Positions 48,421 through 60,019 of a DNA stretch of 64,000 bases are shown here, in pieces. Position numbers and translations under genes: made by a program. This DNA comes from Tillandsia leiboldiana (Eukaryota > Streptophyta > Magnoliopsida > Poales > Bromeliaceae). The stretch spans positions 23,102,743 to 23,166,742 of the forward strand of contig CM055076.1 in the NCBI GenBank assembly GCA_029204045.2, in the 5' to 3' direction. Each line of letters opens with the position of its first letter. The stretch's first letter is position 1. The notes under the pieces were generated by a model, which saw nothing but the letters and a program-made list of their open reading frames with translations, was not told the origin of the DNA and did not search any database.

Positions 48421-50077
48421 ATCCGCTATAACTAAATCAAGCGCTTCTCCCTCCCCCTCTCTTTCTCTCTCTTCTTCTCCTTTTCCTCTTCCATTTTGTT
48501 TTCGGTTTTAATTAATTGGAGCAATAATTGCACCAGTTGTTGGATTTTAAGGTAAATAAATCACTTTACCAACAAGTAAAAAAAAAAAAAAAAAAAAAAA
48601 AAATTTATAGCTGCAACCTCTCTCTCTCTTATTTTCTCCACTCTATCTTTTTCAATATCCAATAAGAGTGAAGGAGACTCTATCTCTATCTCTTTTTTTT
48701 TTTCTTTTTTTTTTTTGTGTGTTTTTTTGTTCATTTGCTCCAGGGAGGCCTACTAAGATTTTAAGATTGAAGGTTTCTAATTCTCATCTTTTTGTTGTTG
48801 TTGTTGTTGTTGTTGATTGCTTTTTGTTGATTGGTTTTTTTATTTTAACTTTTGTGTGATTCTCTTGGTGAGAGGATTTAGGTGGAAGAAGAAGAAGAAG
48901 AAGAGGAGGAGGAGGAGGAGGAAGTGGGATTTGAAGAATCCATTGCTTGTATGTTCTCAATTAAATTCTTTGTTGAGTTTATTCATCTTTCTTTTTGTTT
49001 TGAGTTTGATTTTTGATTTTTGATTTTTGATTTTTGATTTTGCTTTGCTTGCTGTTTTAGGATTGAATTTTGTCTTTTAATTATGGAGGGTTTTGTGGGT
49101 TTATTAATGCTAGTTTAGTAGCCATAATAACAACCTGGTTTACTATATTTAATAAATATTATTGGCCATAATTGGATATTATTTAAACATTTCTTCTTTT
49201 ATGATGATTAATTTTCCCCCTCTTGAGGGAAAAATAAAAGAAAAAAGAAAAAAGAAATTTTTTTTTGTGGAAAACATAAAACAGCTCGTTTCAATCCAAA
49301 AAATCGGACCGGCTTTAAACTCCATTTGGCCCGTTCAAACTAGTGCTCAACCAAATTTTTTTTTATTTTATATTTCATTACAATAAAATTATGTTATAAT
49401 GATATTTTTAAGTGTCTCTAAATTTTTTTAAAAAATGTGTTGCTGGCAAAAATACCGACACTTATTATTAGTGTCGTTATATGTGCAGTCGCTAGAGTGT
49501 ATAGCGACATATTACTGTAATGCATCCCAAAAATATGTCTCTATAATTTATTTTTGGATATAGATGGAACACTTGTATAAAAGTGTCATAAAAATATAAT
49601 TCTATAACCTAATTTTATTGTAGCGTTTTAATTATTAATTAATTAGAAATATATATTGGTTTTTGAATAATCTACCGTTTGAGTATATTTTTAATTATAT
49701 ATAATATAATAATATTTAAAAATAATATAAAATATTGTAATTAGGAATATTTTTTTTTATTATATATAGAAAAAAAAATAATAATTAGGTATTTATGATG
49801 TTATGCTGACGTCATTCAGTTCAGCGATTAAACCACTAAATCGTGACTCTACAATATTTCTTAGTCGTAAACGGTTTCGGGTTGTAAAACGCTGCATATC
49901 GCATGCATACATAATTTGTGATTTGTGATGTTTACAATTCTTAGAAAACACTGATAATTATGTAGTTATTCGATTTATTGTTTGATGTTTTTTCTTGGCC
50001 TTAATTTTGTAAAGGTTCTTGTAGTTTATTTTAGTGCAACAATAAGGTTGCTCCGTTCTGACATTGTGACATGCGAG
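48421..50077 (+). promoter_or_regulatory. Putative promoter and 5' UTR region of the lipid phosphate phosphatase gene
   Basis: 48430-48480 and 48620-48690 are CT-rich, as in plant leaders. Possible non-coding exon ends are TTTTAAG|GTAAAT (48551) and CCAG before GGAGGCC (48744). 48788-48817 is (GTT)n and 48883-48925 is (GAA/GAG)n. 49375-49630 looks like a degenerate MITE ('gacacttattattagtgtc', 'aacacttgtataaaagtgtc'). The link to the gene at 50999 is by position only. Confidence 0.35.
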
Positions 50078-50420
50078 CAAGGATTTAAGTGCCGTGGCAC
50101 GGGGTCGTGCCGAAAACTTGCCGGCACGGTACGGCACGGTGCGTGCCGAGCCGTGCCGATGAGTGCCGGTCAAAAAAAATACATGCGCGCCGACACATAA
50201 TGGCATGAAATATTTAATTTCTTTAGCAACATAATTTTTTAATTGCTTATTATGTATCTTTATCAAATATTTTGAACTTTATTAAGAAAATTACTTAGTA
50301 ATTTTTTTAAAAAAGGTTTTGAACTGTGCCATCGACACGGGAGCTGTATCGTGCCGGTATCTTGTTGGCACGGTACGGTACGGTAGATACGGCCCGTGCT
50401 GATGGATACTTAAATCCTTG
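50078..50420. mobile_element. hAT MITE copy 1
   Basis: Ends CAAGGATTTAAGT and ACTTAAATCCTTG are exact inverted repeats. The 8-bp target duplication CATGCGAG lies at 50070-50077 and 50421-50428. The interior is built on GGCACGGTACGGCACGG palindromes flanking an AT-rich middle. 343 bp; no coding sequence. Confidence 0.93.
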
Positions 50421-50998
50421 CATGCGAGTACTTCATTTTGTATGCCATTGCTCCGTACGTGTCGGAATATATACAGCCACTAAGTATCTGCAATTTTAGA
50501 ACAGTGCTCTACCTGTACACCCAAAAGGGGACCCAAAAGGGGGAGGGTATGAATCTTACACCGCCTTATCCAAGGGCCTATATATGTTCACATTGATAAA
50601 TATGTAGTGATCATTAAGTACCTAAATAGATGAAGATACTTCCAAAGGGTGGGTTGTTTCAACACTTTATGGATTCACAATTTGAAGATTGTTGTACAAC
50701 AAATCAATGAAACTCGAGTAGGGACCGGAAATAGGAAATGGAATAGAGCAGACATGAATCCTGAAAATTGCTACCACTTTTGGTTGTTTGAACAATATAT
50801 TATTTAAAATTTTTGCAAGTATTAGGATATACTTTTGATGCTTTAGAATAGAATGCAAGTTTGGCCGCGCTTTTCCTGATATGAGATGATTACTCCAGTA
50901 AGATTCTATTTCATAGCCAATTACATTAAGAGTGATTTTTTGCTCGTTATCTCGATCGACTATGTGTAACTCTTTAGTGGGCATTTTACTAGGAGAAA
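50421..50998. other. Upstream region of the LPP gene
   Basis: 50503-50580 resembles part of the 'TGTACACC' MITE family ('ctacctgtacacccaaaagggg'). The sequence from 50600 to the ATG has ordinary composition and probably includes 5' UTR. An antisense frame here has no recognisable product. Confidence 0.35.
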
Positions 50999-53900
50999 AT
51001 GGCAGATATTCTACTCGGATCTCACAATATAAAATCGCATGGCGCCAAAGTAGCACGCTTCCATATGTATGATTGGATTATACTCGTACTCCTCGCTGTA
51101 ATTGATGGATTATTAAACATAATAGAACCATTTCATCGCTTTGTCGGAAAGGACATGATGACAGATCTGAGATATCCGTTGAAAGGCAACACAGTGCCAT
51201 TCTGGGCTGTTCCGGTACATTTTTGTTCCTGTTTCATGTATTAGAACTCAAAGAAAAGAATTTGTTTGTTAGTATACTGAATTCATGCGTATTTTGTATA
51301 TTTCGACTAGACATTTACATGACACCCATGCGAGATCATCTTTTGAAGTATATATCTATGCATAATCTGAATTTTCTCTTGTGCTGCTGAATGATACTTG
51401 TCGTTACGAAAGTGATCTCATTCGAACAACTTTAAACTTGAAATGAGAAGAATTCGAGATTTTACAGGGACATAGATAAATAGATGGTTTTTTAGAACAT
51501 CTGCAAAAGCCTCTTCTGCCGCTTATATTTGATCTTCTTTTTTTGCAGATCTTTGCTATCATATTACCTATCTTTATCTTTGGCGGAATTTACTTTAAAA
51601 AGCGAAATGTGTATGATTTGCATCACGCTGTACTAGGTACTTTGCGTATTCTTTCTTCAGTTCGTACATTTCATATTAGGCGATTCGGTGTCTGTCGAAC
51701 TCTTTATGTTTCTGACAGGCCTTCTTTTTTCTGTGCTTATAACTGCGGTAATCACGGATGCAATAAAGGATGGTGTTGGTCGCCCGCGACCAGATTTCTT
51801 TTGGCGCTGTTTCCCGGATGGCAAAGCTGTCAGCCTTTACCTTCTTTTGTTGAGTTTTTATTGTTTTCAATAATGATAGCATGGGTGGAACTTGACGATC
51901 GATATAATTTTCAGCTTTACAATAATTTCACAACGAGTGTTGTATGCCATGGAGAGAAGAGTGTCATCAAGGAAGGTCACAAGAGCTTTCCAAGCGGCCA
52001 TTCTTCATGTATGCTACATATACTGTCTGCTAGAACAGTTTCTCATGATGTCTAAGCATGAATGTGTGTTAAATCAATTTGCTTTTGCATTTATGATCAA
52101 CATTCTGGGTGAGTGTTAATGTATCCTCCGTGCAAATTGCGTGGCTCCGAACCCTCACTTGGACTAAATTTTTAACAAACAGAATTGATGCAATTGGATT
52201 CTGGGTTTTTGATAAATTGGAGGGCTAATTCGGGGGAGATCTGATTTCTATAACTTTCGGCCATTGTTTTCTACAAGTCGAAAATATTTTAATCGAGATT
52301 TGTTAAACTTAGCTCGGATAATTTGAAGTGAGGCTTGCAGTAAATTTAGTAAACTTTGTTTCTAACCATTATAATGCCATATTTATCTCCATCTTGAGGA
52401 CCTATCATCAAAATTTTCACTGAGTTAATCACTTTGCATGTAACACAAAGCAGACCCTTATTTTTGGTTGAGATTTTCGTCGACAGGAACCTTTTTGAGC
52501 ACACTATCTGATACTCCATGAATTATTGCCGCAATAAAAGTAGTTGTAATAGCATTTATTATTCGACATCTGTGCCTTTTGGTATGCAGGGTCATTTGCT
52601 GGTCTAGGGTTTCTTTCATGGTATCTAGCTGGGAAAATAACAGCCTTTGATCGTAAAGGCCACATCGCAAAACTTTGCATCGTTTTCCTGCCTCTGCTTG
52701 CTGCATCTCTTGTGGCAGTTTCTCGAGTAGATGACTATTGGCATCACTGGCAAGATGTGTTAGTTGGAGGTCTTCTAGGTTTGTGTTTTTCTTTATATCA
52801 TTAGTCCATTTTTCTCGTATTTTAATTTTTTTTTTCTCTCTCGTGGTTACTATTTTTGTTTTCTTTTGTAGGACTGACAGTCGCTTCATTTTGCTACCTG
52901 CAATTCTTCCCGCCTCCTTATGGTGCAGATAGTAAGTCCTACTTTCTTTATGCAACTTTTTCGCAGAAGTTTCGACTGCAAAATGTTCTTTACAAATGTA
53001 TTAAGTGTCACATAATGAAGAACTTATTGGCGTGATGATATGGCATGATTTTAAATACTGTTTACTACTGTATAGTCAAATGTTAGTACTGCAACAATCA
53101 GTTCTCAGTAATTTAAGATCTTAGGAGAGAAATTGCACTAGAAATTCAAACAAATATGCATTGACAAATGATGGAAGTATCAGCTGGAAAACATGTACTT
53201 AACAGAAAATCATGGCACAAAATATTTGAATTCCAGCATGATAAGAGGACATCTGATTGATAATAGATGAAAATAGAACAGATAAGAGTGATATACCTAA
53301 GAGAAACTAACAATAAGAAAGGAGTAGATGGATAACTCGCTCCATTATCTAGCTAAGAATCATGTATTTACGGAGTAGCATATTCTTGCCGTGTAAAATT
53401 ATCGTTCGTTGCTTTTTGTTTGATTATTCGATAATTCAAATTATTTTTAGCCATTCTTTCTAATTCAAAGTGTAGGTTATTGTGATAATTATTTAACCAA
53501 TTTGTATGAATGTGATAACATATAAGTAACTAACAATATGCGAAAAGGTCTATAAGCTTAAAACAAATAGTTATTATAAAGAAATAGAAGTAATTGCTTC
53601 ATGATGAGAACTGCTCAAGATACTAAAAGCCATACCAGAATCCCTGACTGCCCAGAATTCCATACCTAGGTATACCACAGAATCTCATAATTATAATAAT
53701 GTACTATTATTGCTATAGAATATCATAGCTATCGTAAAGTCCTTACAGCGGATAACCTGGCTAAAAGGGGTTGGCAAGGGGAGGAGGAGAGTTGTGTCTT
53801 CTGTCTGGGGGAACCTGAAACAGTAGACCACCTTTTCGTGGGGTGCGACTTTTCCAGATCACTGCTAGAGAGCCTGTTCCCCAATAAGACGGTCTTCCTC

Positions 53901-56122
53901 AACTGTTCCTCACCTAATAGCAAGGATTTAAGTGCCGTGGCACGGGGTCGTACCGAAAACTTGTCGGCACGGTACGGCACGGTGCGTGCCGAGCCGTGCC
54001 GGTCACAAAAAATACATGCGTGCCGACACATAATGGCATGAAATATTTAATTTCTTTAGCAACAAATTTTTTTTATTGCTTATTATGTATCTTTATCAAA
54101 TATTTTGAACTTTATTAAGAAAATTACTTAGTAATTTTAAGAAAAAAGGGTTTTGAACTGTGCCATCGGCACGGGAGCTGTATCGTGCCGGTATCTTGTT
54201 GGCACGGTACGACACGGTAGATACGGCCCGTGCCGATGGATACTTAAAACCTTGCCTAATAGGCTTTGGGAGGTAAGCGACCGCAAAGGCGGTGTCCTTT
54301 AAGGGAGGGACCTAACGATTTTTGCGATGACTTGGTGGGCTATCTGGGTAGAGAGGAACAGGAGAATTTTCGACAAAAAGAAGACAACCCCTAAAGTTCT
54401 GTTAGCGGACATCCGTTCCCTGATTTGTCTCTGGAAAACCTTATGTTAGCGGTGGCTTTTTTTTTTTCGCTCTTTGCTAGGCCTGGTTGCCTCTCTCCTT
54501 TGCTAAATTCAACTTCCTTTTGAATGAAGCGGCAGCATGCTGCCTTACCCTCAAAAAAAAAAAATCATAGCTATCTCTGTATCACATAACTGCCTTGGAA
54601 CAATAACAATGAAAGTACGAGAGTATTTCAATGATCCTACTTAGCTGGTCACTCTTCGAGCGTAGTGTTCTTACATTAATCCTAGACTGGCTTTTGCCGG
54701 GGTTAGTTCGCCCTGTCCTCGAAGCCTGGCACCATAGTCGAGAGAAACTGCTCTTGGTAAGAGGTTTTCTTACGTTAATCCTAAATTATTTCTTTTTTTA
54801 TTTTTGTTTTTTTGTGTAAAATCCGTTGTACAACTCACTGAAGGCAACATATTTTCTTTAATCCTAAATCGACACAAGTATGAAGTTTACTCAAGTCATG
54901 TGATGATACAAATTGCCAATTTATAACTGTATCATATAACCACGACATATAGTTATACCACAATAATCATGCCAAATAACTATTTCATGATGAATCATCA
55001 TAGATTTGTCATCAACTCATAACAGATAAATGACATTTACATTTCGTTTTGCCGAGGCTCTATATTGAGAAAAAAAAAAACCAAATAGAAATGCCATGTG
55101 CCATATATCCTCATCATGATTTCCAAAAATAACTATAAGAGGATAGCAGTTGTCTAGTGCTTATGAAGTTAATGTTACGCATACGCATTTAGGGTTCTAA
55201 ATCGCATCCAATGGAGGTCACGTAGAAAAGAGTGAGCTCAACTCTAAGGTAAAGCGTGGATCTAATCCAATTCGATAGTTGTTGGTCTATGTTGAAGTCA
55301 AGCGCATTTTACTGGTCGATATGATTGTTGTTATTCATTTTGCACAGTTAATTATAACATACATATAATGCAACATATAAAAATTCATTATGCATTTTAA
55401 TTTATTGTCCTTCCCGAATAAAAATTTGTTATCCACTTTCTTAACCAACCAGTTTGCTTTGAACCTCCCTTAAATTCTGGGATGAACTGATGGATCACTC
55501 GATTACATTATCTTTCTGAAACTCCTTGATGAATAAATAGATCTTTAGAGGTTGTATAGAAGAATATAAGGGAAAGGAAGGTGTTTGTAATAGAACAAGC
55601 TGGATTAATCGTCTGCCGCAGAATCTCACAGTAATTGCATCAGAGTAATTTCATAGTAAAATAAATCCAGGGTTATAGATCCCATCCTGTAGGATTTCAA
55701 TTCCGTCCAACAGAGCAGATATGATATTCTTTTTATTTAAATAGTATCACTAGTTCATGTCATGAGAATGAAAATTCAATCTGGCTCCTTCTGACTAAAA
55801 GTTTCTGTCACTGTTCTTACTCTCGTATTAATTGAAAGAAGATTTTTGACGAGTTTTCTTGATCAGAATGGCTGAGTCTGTAAACTTTAATTTGCTGTCG
55901 TAATTTCGATTTTGGCCACAGATTATTTTGTTTAATCAGTTTTTTAATAGTTCGCATGTTCCAATTCTTTCAGGTTTTTGGCCCCACGCATTTACTCAGC
56001 AACTGGCAGAGAGACGTAATAACAGTCAGGTCTCGTCTACGGTAAACGCTTACAATTCAAGGCAGCAGGAAATCGAAACTGTTCGTGTTTCAACTGAAGA
56101 TCACATCGGAATCAACATATGA
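50999..56122 (+). CDS. LPP2: Lipid phosphate phosphatase (phosphatidate phosphatase, PAP2 family), 7 exons
   Basis: It removes phosphate from phosphatidic acid and related lipid phosphates, giving diacylglycerol, at endomembranes or the plasma membrane. Exons: 50999-51214, 51549-51636, 51719-51828, 51915-52008, 52590-52778, 52872-52931, 55974-56122; 906 nt, 301 aa, all joins in phase. Catalytic motifs: C1 K-x6-RP (KDGVGRPRP, 118-126), C2 PSGH (164-167) and C3 SR-x5-H-x3-D (SRVDDYWHHWQD, 214-225). Hydrophobic segments at about 25-42, 72-90, 102-117, 172-184, 198-213 and 226-245 fit the six-span PAP2 fold. The N-terminal ARFHMYDW and EPFHRFVG blocks are typical of plant LPP1/2. Start context GAAAATGGC. 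The last intron (3.04 kb) is expanded by transposons. The intron 3 donor GCT|GTCAGC is weak. The closest relative I know is Arabidopsis LPP2; the symbol is by similarity. Confidence 0.92.
53734..54563 (+). mobile_element. 5'-truncated L1-type LINE, 3' end only, with target duplication
   Basis: Encodes the zinc-binding tail of a plant non-LTR reverse transcriptase protein (CVFCLGEPETVDHLF followed by VGC, zf-RVT type, about 53795-53845), then a 3' UTR with GGCAGCATGCTGCC and poly-A (54553-54563). The target duplication ATCATAGCTATC occurs at 53722-53733 and 54564-54575. It is interrupted by the hAT MITE at 53921-54254. Confidence 0.88.
53921..54254. mobile_element. hAT MITE copy 2, inserted in the LINE
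   Basis: Ends CAAGGATTTAAGT and ACTTAAAACCTTG; 8-bp target duplication CCTAATAG at 53913-53920 and 54255-54262. About 334 bp, close to the copy at 50078-50420. Confidence 0.93.
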
Positions 56123-56492
56123 GATACGACCCCAGTTAAGGAATCTACGGGATCTGGGTACTGTGAATGCAGTATATTATACCACAGTAACCTCTATGTT
56201 CATATTTGTGCCGAAATGTGATTACCACAAATTTGTTTTTCTCCTCTCAAGGTTTTGTATGTAGTCAAATTAGTGTGTGATCTTCTCATCTTTATCCTGC
56301 ATGATCTTGAAAACATCGACCTCTTTTGTGTGATGTGCTTGGTTCTTGCCATGTTTTGCTTCTTCAGTGGTTGGGATACATGTGTGATCTACCCATAATA
56401 TGTGATTTACTAATTCCCAACAATTAAGAATGTCTCTAATTTTTCATGTTTTTTTGTTTTTCTCTCGGAAAAGATCCTGTTGACCATCTTTC
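56123..56492 (+). other. Probable 3' UTR and downstream flank of the LPP gene
   Basis: Ordinary composition after the TGA at 56120-56122. I see no AATAAA; T-rich stretches at 56225-56245 and 56440-56465 could guide 3' end formation. Confidence 0.4.
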
Positions 56493-57095
56493 TGTTGGCT
56501 ATTTATTTATGGGTTAAAATAGGCCAAACCTCCTGTCCCGTAATAATAGGCTCAGGAGACTAATAAGTTGAGTTGGGTGAGCCCAATAAGTTAAGTGGGG
56601 CTGCGGTCCACAATAGACCTAATGGCAAGAGGCCCAACAATAGACGTAAAGTCCAGATGGGTTGAGTCCGGTTGAGACCCGTGGGCGCTGTGCCTATATG
56701 CTTTAAGTGAATTGATTGCGTATTTCTAACAGTTCGAGCTTTTGGGATTAATGGTTAGCGCCAACGATCCGACAAGTGGTATCAGAGCCAGTGGCAGGGG
56801 TTCGATTCCCATACGGTGCAGGTGTTGGGGGGGGGGGGGAATTGTTGGCTATTTATTTATGGGTTAAAATAGTCTCAACTTTCTGCCCCGTAACAATAGG
56901 TCCAGAAGACTAATAAGTTGAGTTGGATGAGCCCAATAAGCTGAGTGGGGCTGCGGTCCACAATAGACCTAACGGCAAGAGGCCCAACAATAGACCTAAA
57001 GTTCAGATGGGTTAAGTCCGGCCGAGACCCGTGAGCGCTGTGCCTGTACGCTTTAAGTGAATTGGTTGCGTATTTCTAACAGCTACGATCCGACA
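56493..57095 (+). mobile_element. Complete TRIM element with target duplication
   Basis: LTR 1 at 56493-56774 (TGTTGGCTATT...GATCCGACA, 282 bp); primer site TGGTATCAGAGC at 56777-56788, complementary to the 3' end of initiator Met-tRNA; only about 68 bp of interior; a G-run polypurine tract at 56826-56840; LTR 2 at 56843-57095, which lacks about 30 bp near its end. The target duplication CTTTC precedes 56493 and follows 57095. No coding sequence, as defines TRIMs. Confidence 0.92.
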
Positions 57096-57475
57096 CTTTC
57101 AATAGAGTTTGGTAAGGCATATGTAGTTTGTGAGGATAAAATAAGCTGAGTGGGGCTGCGGTCCACAATAGACCTAACGGCAAGAGGCCCAACAATAGAC
57201 CTAAAGTCCAGATGGGTTAAGTCCGGCCGAGACCCGTGAGCGCTATGCCTGTACGCTTTAAGTGAATTGGTTGCGTATTTCTAACAGCTCGAGCTTTTCG
57301 AATTAATGGTTAGCACCAACGATCCGACACTTTCAATAGAGTTTGGTAAGGCATATGTAGTTTGTGAGGATAAAATATTAGGCATGAATGGTTAGCACCA
57401 ACGATTCGACACTTTCAATAGAGTTTGGTAAGGCATATGTAGTTTGTGAGGATAAAATATTAGGCATGGAGTAAA
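57096..57475. repeat. Tandem duplications of the TRIM 3' LTR plus flank
   Basis: The flank 'tttcaatagagtttggtaagg...gaggataaaata' follows LTR 2 at 57096-57142, again after a second LTR piece (57143-57330) at about 57331-57383, and a third time after a short LTR tip (57387-57411) at about 57412-57465. Only LTR-end-plus-flank units are repeated. Confidence 0.85.
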
Positions 57476-58179
57476 ATTTAGTAAAGAGATGTGCATATGA
57501 TATTTACAAGGGTAAATTTGCGGAAAAGGGGATTAAAGGTTAAAGAGTTGATGCTGTGTTCCTCAAAAGATATGCTCAATAGAGATCAATGAAAACTGAA
57601 AAGTCTTTCCTATGTGAAAGTTGATCAAACTGCTTGATAAGAGATTTAGAGGCAACAAGCAGAAAGATACATACAGAAGATGAAGATCATCTATAAATTG
57701 TTGATGTGTCGGCAAACTCATGTGTGAGCCTCTGGACTGTGGCTCTGAACTCGCGCAGAACATGTAACAGTATCTATAGAAAAAGTAGATCATTTGAAGC
57801 TAAAGGAGAAGAAAATAGTTAAGGACATGAAAATTGCCCACTTAATAATGAGCAAATAGAAGGGCTTGAGTCCTTGAATCATAGATGTCTTAATTGTTTG
57901 TATTCTATTTATCTACTGATTAACCAGTTCCAAAATCTACTGTCATTTTACCTATGATCAACCAGTTACAAAATGGAAGAAGATTCTGACACTAAAGTGT
58001 CATTCCGCAAACAAAAGCCTTAGACCAATTCACTGCAAAAATTAGCAAACAAATAGTTCAAAATTTGCCCTCTCATTCCTATGCTCTCACCATCTAGTTA
58101 TGCGACGGATTCGACTTGCTCGGTGGCAGCTTATTTAGACTTACGCGGAACGCCTTCTTTGGTCGCTGCAATGCTGCGT
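57476..58179. other. Intergenic DNA without recognisable features
   Basis: Ordinary composition. Short frames only, none with a family resemblance. Confidence 0.45.
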
Positions 58180-58910
58180 CAATCACTCCCAGTTGAGCAG
58201 CAGAACTCAATGCCGAATACCGCATCATCCTTCTTGATTGAAAAGAAAGCCTCAGATTCGTTCTTTCGAAAGACGGAGGCGGTGAAGTAAATAGAAGGAA
58301 GTGCAAAATAAGCAAGGTAGAGATAATAACCAAAGCTCTTAGAATGCTCTTCATGGTTTATAGGTAAAATATGGTTTTCTAACACAAAATAGAAGGCCAT
58401 TTTATAGGCATTTGAATACTTAATTAGACTCAGAACCAGATCAGAGTTCAGTATGTGAACTCTTTTCACTCTCTCAATCCATAATTGTTGAAAACCGGAA
58501 AAATAATCTTGAATAGATAATCCTCCCTGAGTGTAATTTGCAATCTCGCACTCCAATTGAAACCTTCTTGCAGAATGTGTTTGATTGTAAACTTTTTTTA
58601 AATATGCCCACATGTCTTTAGCAGTTTTATATGGACGTAAATTAAGAATATTTTGAGAATCACATGACCCAATAATCCAAGACATCACCCTAGCATCTTT
58701 GACTTTCCATTGAGACAATTGTGTGGCATCCGTAGGAGCTGGAACAGTGCCATCAATATGTCCCCATAACTCCTTTCCAGTGACAAACAATTGAAATTGA
58801 AACTCCCATGCGGTATAATTTTTTCCGGTAAACTTAACACAAAATTCATGAGTGCTACTCGCCATTGCAAAGAAATAAGAATAGTTCGCACCAAGAAAAA
58901 AAATCACCAA
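58180..58910 (-). pseudogene. Copia-type gag fragment
   Basis: An open frame of 243 codons. Its N-terminal two-thirds is a Copia gag (FTGKNYTAWEFQFQLFV, MSWIIGSCDSQNILNL, AKDMWAYLKKVYNQ, LSIQDYFSGFQQLW). From about residue 160 (roughly 58430) the family resemblance stops and the frame runs on into unrelated sequence, so the element is cut there. No protease, integrase or RT follows. It belongs with the primer site at 59099-59110. Confidence 0.8.
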
Positions 58911-59098
58911 AAAAAAGCTGAAATTTTACCGAAATCGTGAGCTACCTTTCCACGCCAAATTCCAAAACGTAAAGGTACTGCACCCTTGCACAGATCCGCC
59001 ACCACTTCGCTGCGGCTCACTGTTTGTTTCAGAATCTCTGATCCAAAGAGAGTAGCAGAACAATCCAAACAAACCAAAAAAAAACTTCTAAAACCAGG

Positions 59099-59110
59099 GC
59101 TCTGATACCA
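59099..59110 (-). other. Copia primer-binding site
   Basis: GCTCTGATACCA on the plus strand is the complement of TGGTATCAGAGC, the initiator Met-tRNA primer site. It lies directly between the gag leader and LTR-like sequence starting TGATAGAATATTG at 59111. Confidence 0.9.
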
Positions 59111-59400
59111 TGATAGAATATTGATTGAAAAAGATGATCGTCTCTTCTTTACTTCTTATTCAATTTATAGGTACATATACAATGCTCATCTCTTTCCTTT
59201 TACAGCCGTGCAATCTAATTAAAGAAATACAATGAATATGGAAATATGCAATTACAATGAATATGGAAACTAATAAACTATACAAATTAAATATGAGCTT
59301 TATGTGGTAACAAGCTATATGTGGTAACAAGGATGTCAAATTAATAAGTTCCAATTCTGAGCAGAGATATAGACCAAGTGCTAACCAAAGGAGAAAAGCC
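59111..59400 (-). mobile_element. 5' LTR (or part of it) of the Copia fragment
   Basis: Starts at the primer-site boundary with TGATAGAATATT. The outer end is not clear. Repeated 'caatgaatatggaaa' (59229-59272) and 'tatgtggtaacaag' (59298-59332) blocks lie inside. Confidence 0.55.
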
Positions 59401-59947
59401 AGTTGTAAAGGTTAATTAAATTAGTGCCTTGACCAGGTACTCACTTTTTGTATGTTCCACATGAAGTTCTGAAACATAAAGATGTTTAAGTACAAAACCA
59501 GCTAGATACCACATGGATCAGAAACAAAGCAAGAAAGAGCCTGGAAATTATGTACAACCATGCACAATGAAGATTTTCTTGTGCAATTACAAGTTAGAAA
59601 TTTGCTTTTAGTCCACTGCAATGTCTTTGTAATAATGATTTGTCATAATAATGTAATTTGCCTACAAAGTGATTTATCTTATTCTAAAAAAGGCTTAGAC
59701 ATATCCAATGGCACTCCTGATCCAGTCATAATTAACTTGTTTACTATTACATTTTTATTTCATTTTATTTTACTTTTTTATGATTGGAAGTGGGAAGTTT
59801 TATTTTAGCTCTTAGCAAAGTCTTAAAGAGTATACATTTCATTTATGAAATGATTTATGTTAATGTGAGAAAATAACTTAAAGAGTTGGGTTGTATTATG
59901 ACTTTTGGACAGTTGATTATAGTTTTCATCTATCAAGTACTATAAAT
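59401..59947. other. Intergenic DNA without recognisable features
   Basis: Ordinary AT-rich sequence; no gene or element seen. Confidence 0.45.
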
Positions 59948-59977
59948 GTCACGCCCCGAGTCCAAAAACTAGTGTAT

Positions 59978-60019
<42 letters not shown>

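Larger units (their letters stand above)
52932..55973 (+). other. 3-kb LPP intron 6 with nested transposons
   Basis: Donor GCAGATA|GTAAGT and acceptor TTCTTTCAG. It contains the LINE fragment with an embedded hAT MITE (53734-54563). The rest (52932-53720, 54580-55970) shows no recognisable element or gene. Confidence 0.85.

Noticed and set aside
50667..51056. 129-codon antisense frame across the LPP start
   Set aside because: Overlaps the leader and first exon of a well-supported gene and resembles nothing I know.
52458..52955. 165-codon antisense frame
   Set aside because: Shadow of LPP exons 5 and 6.
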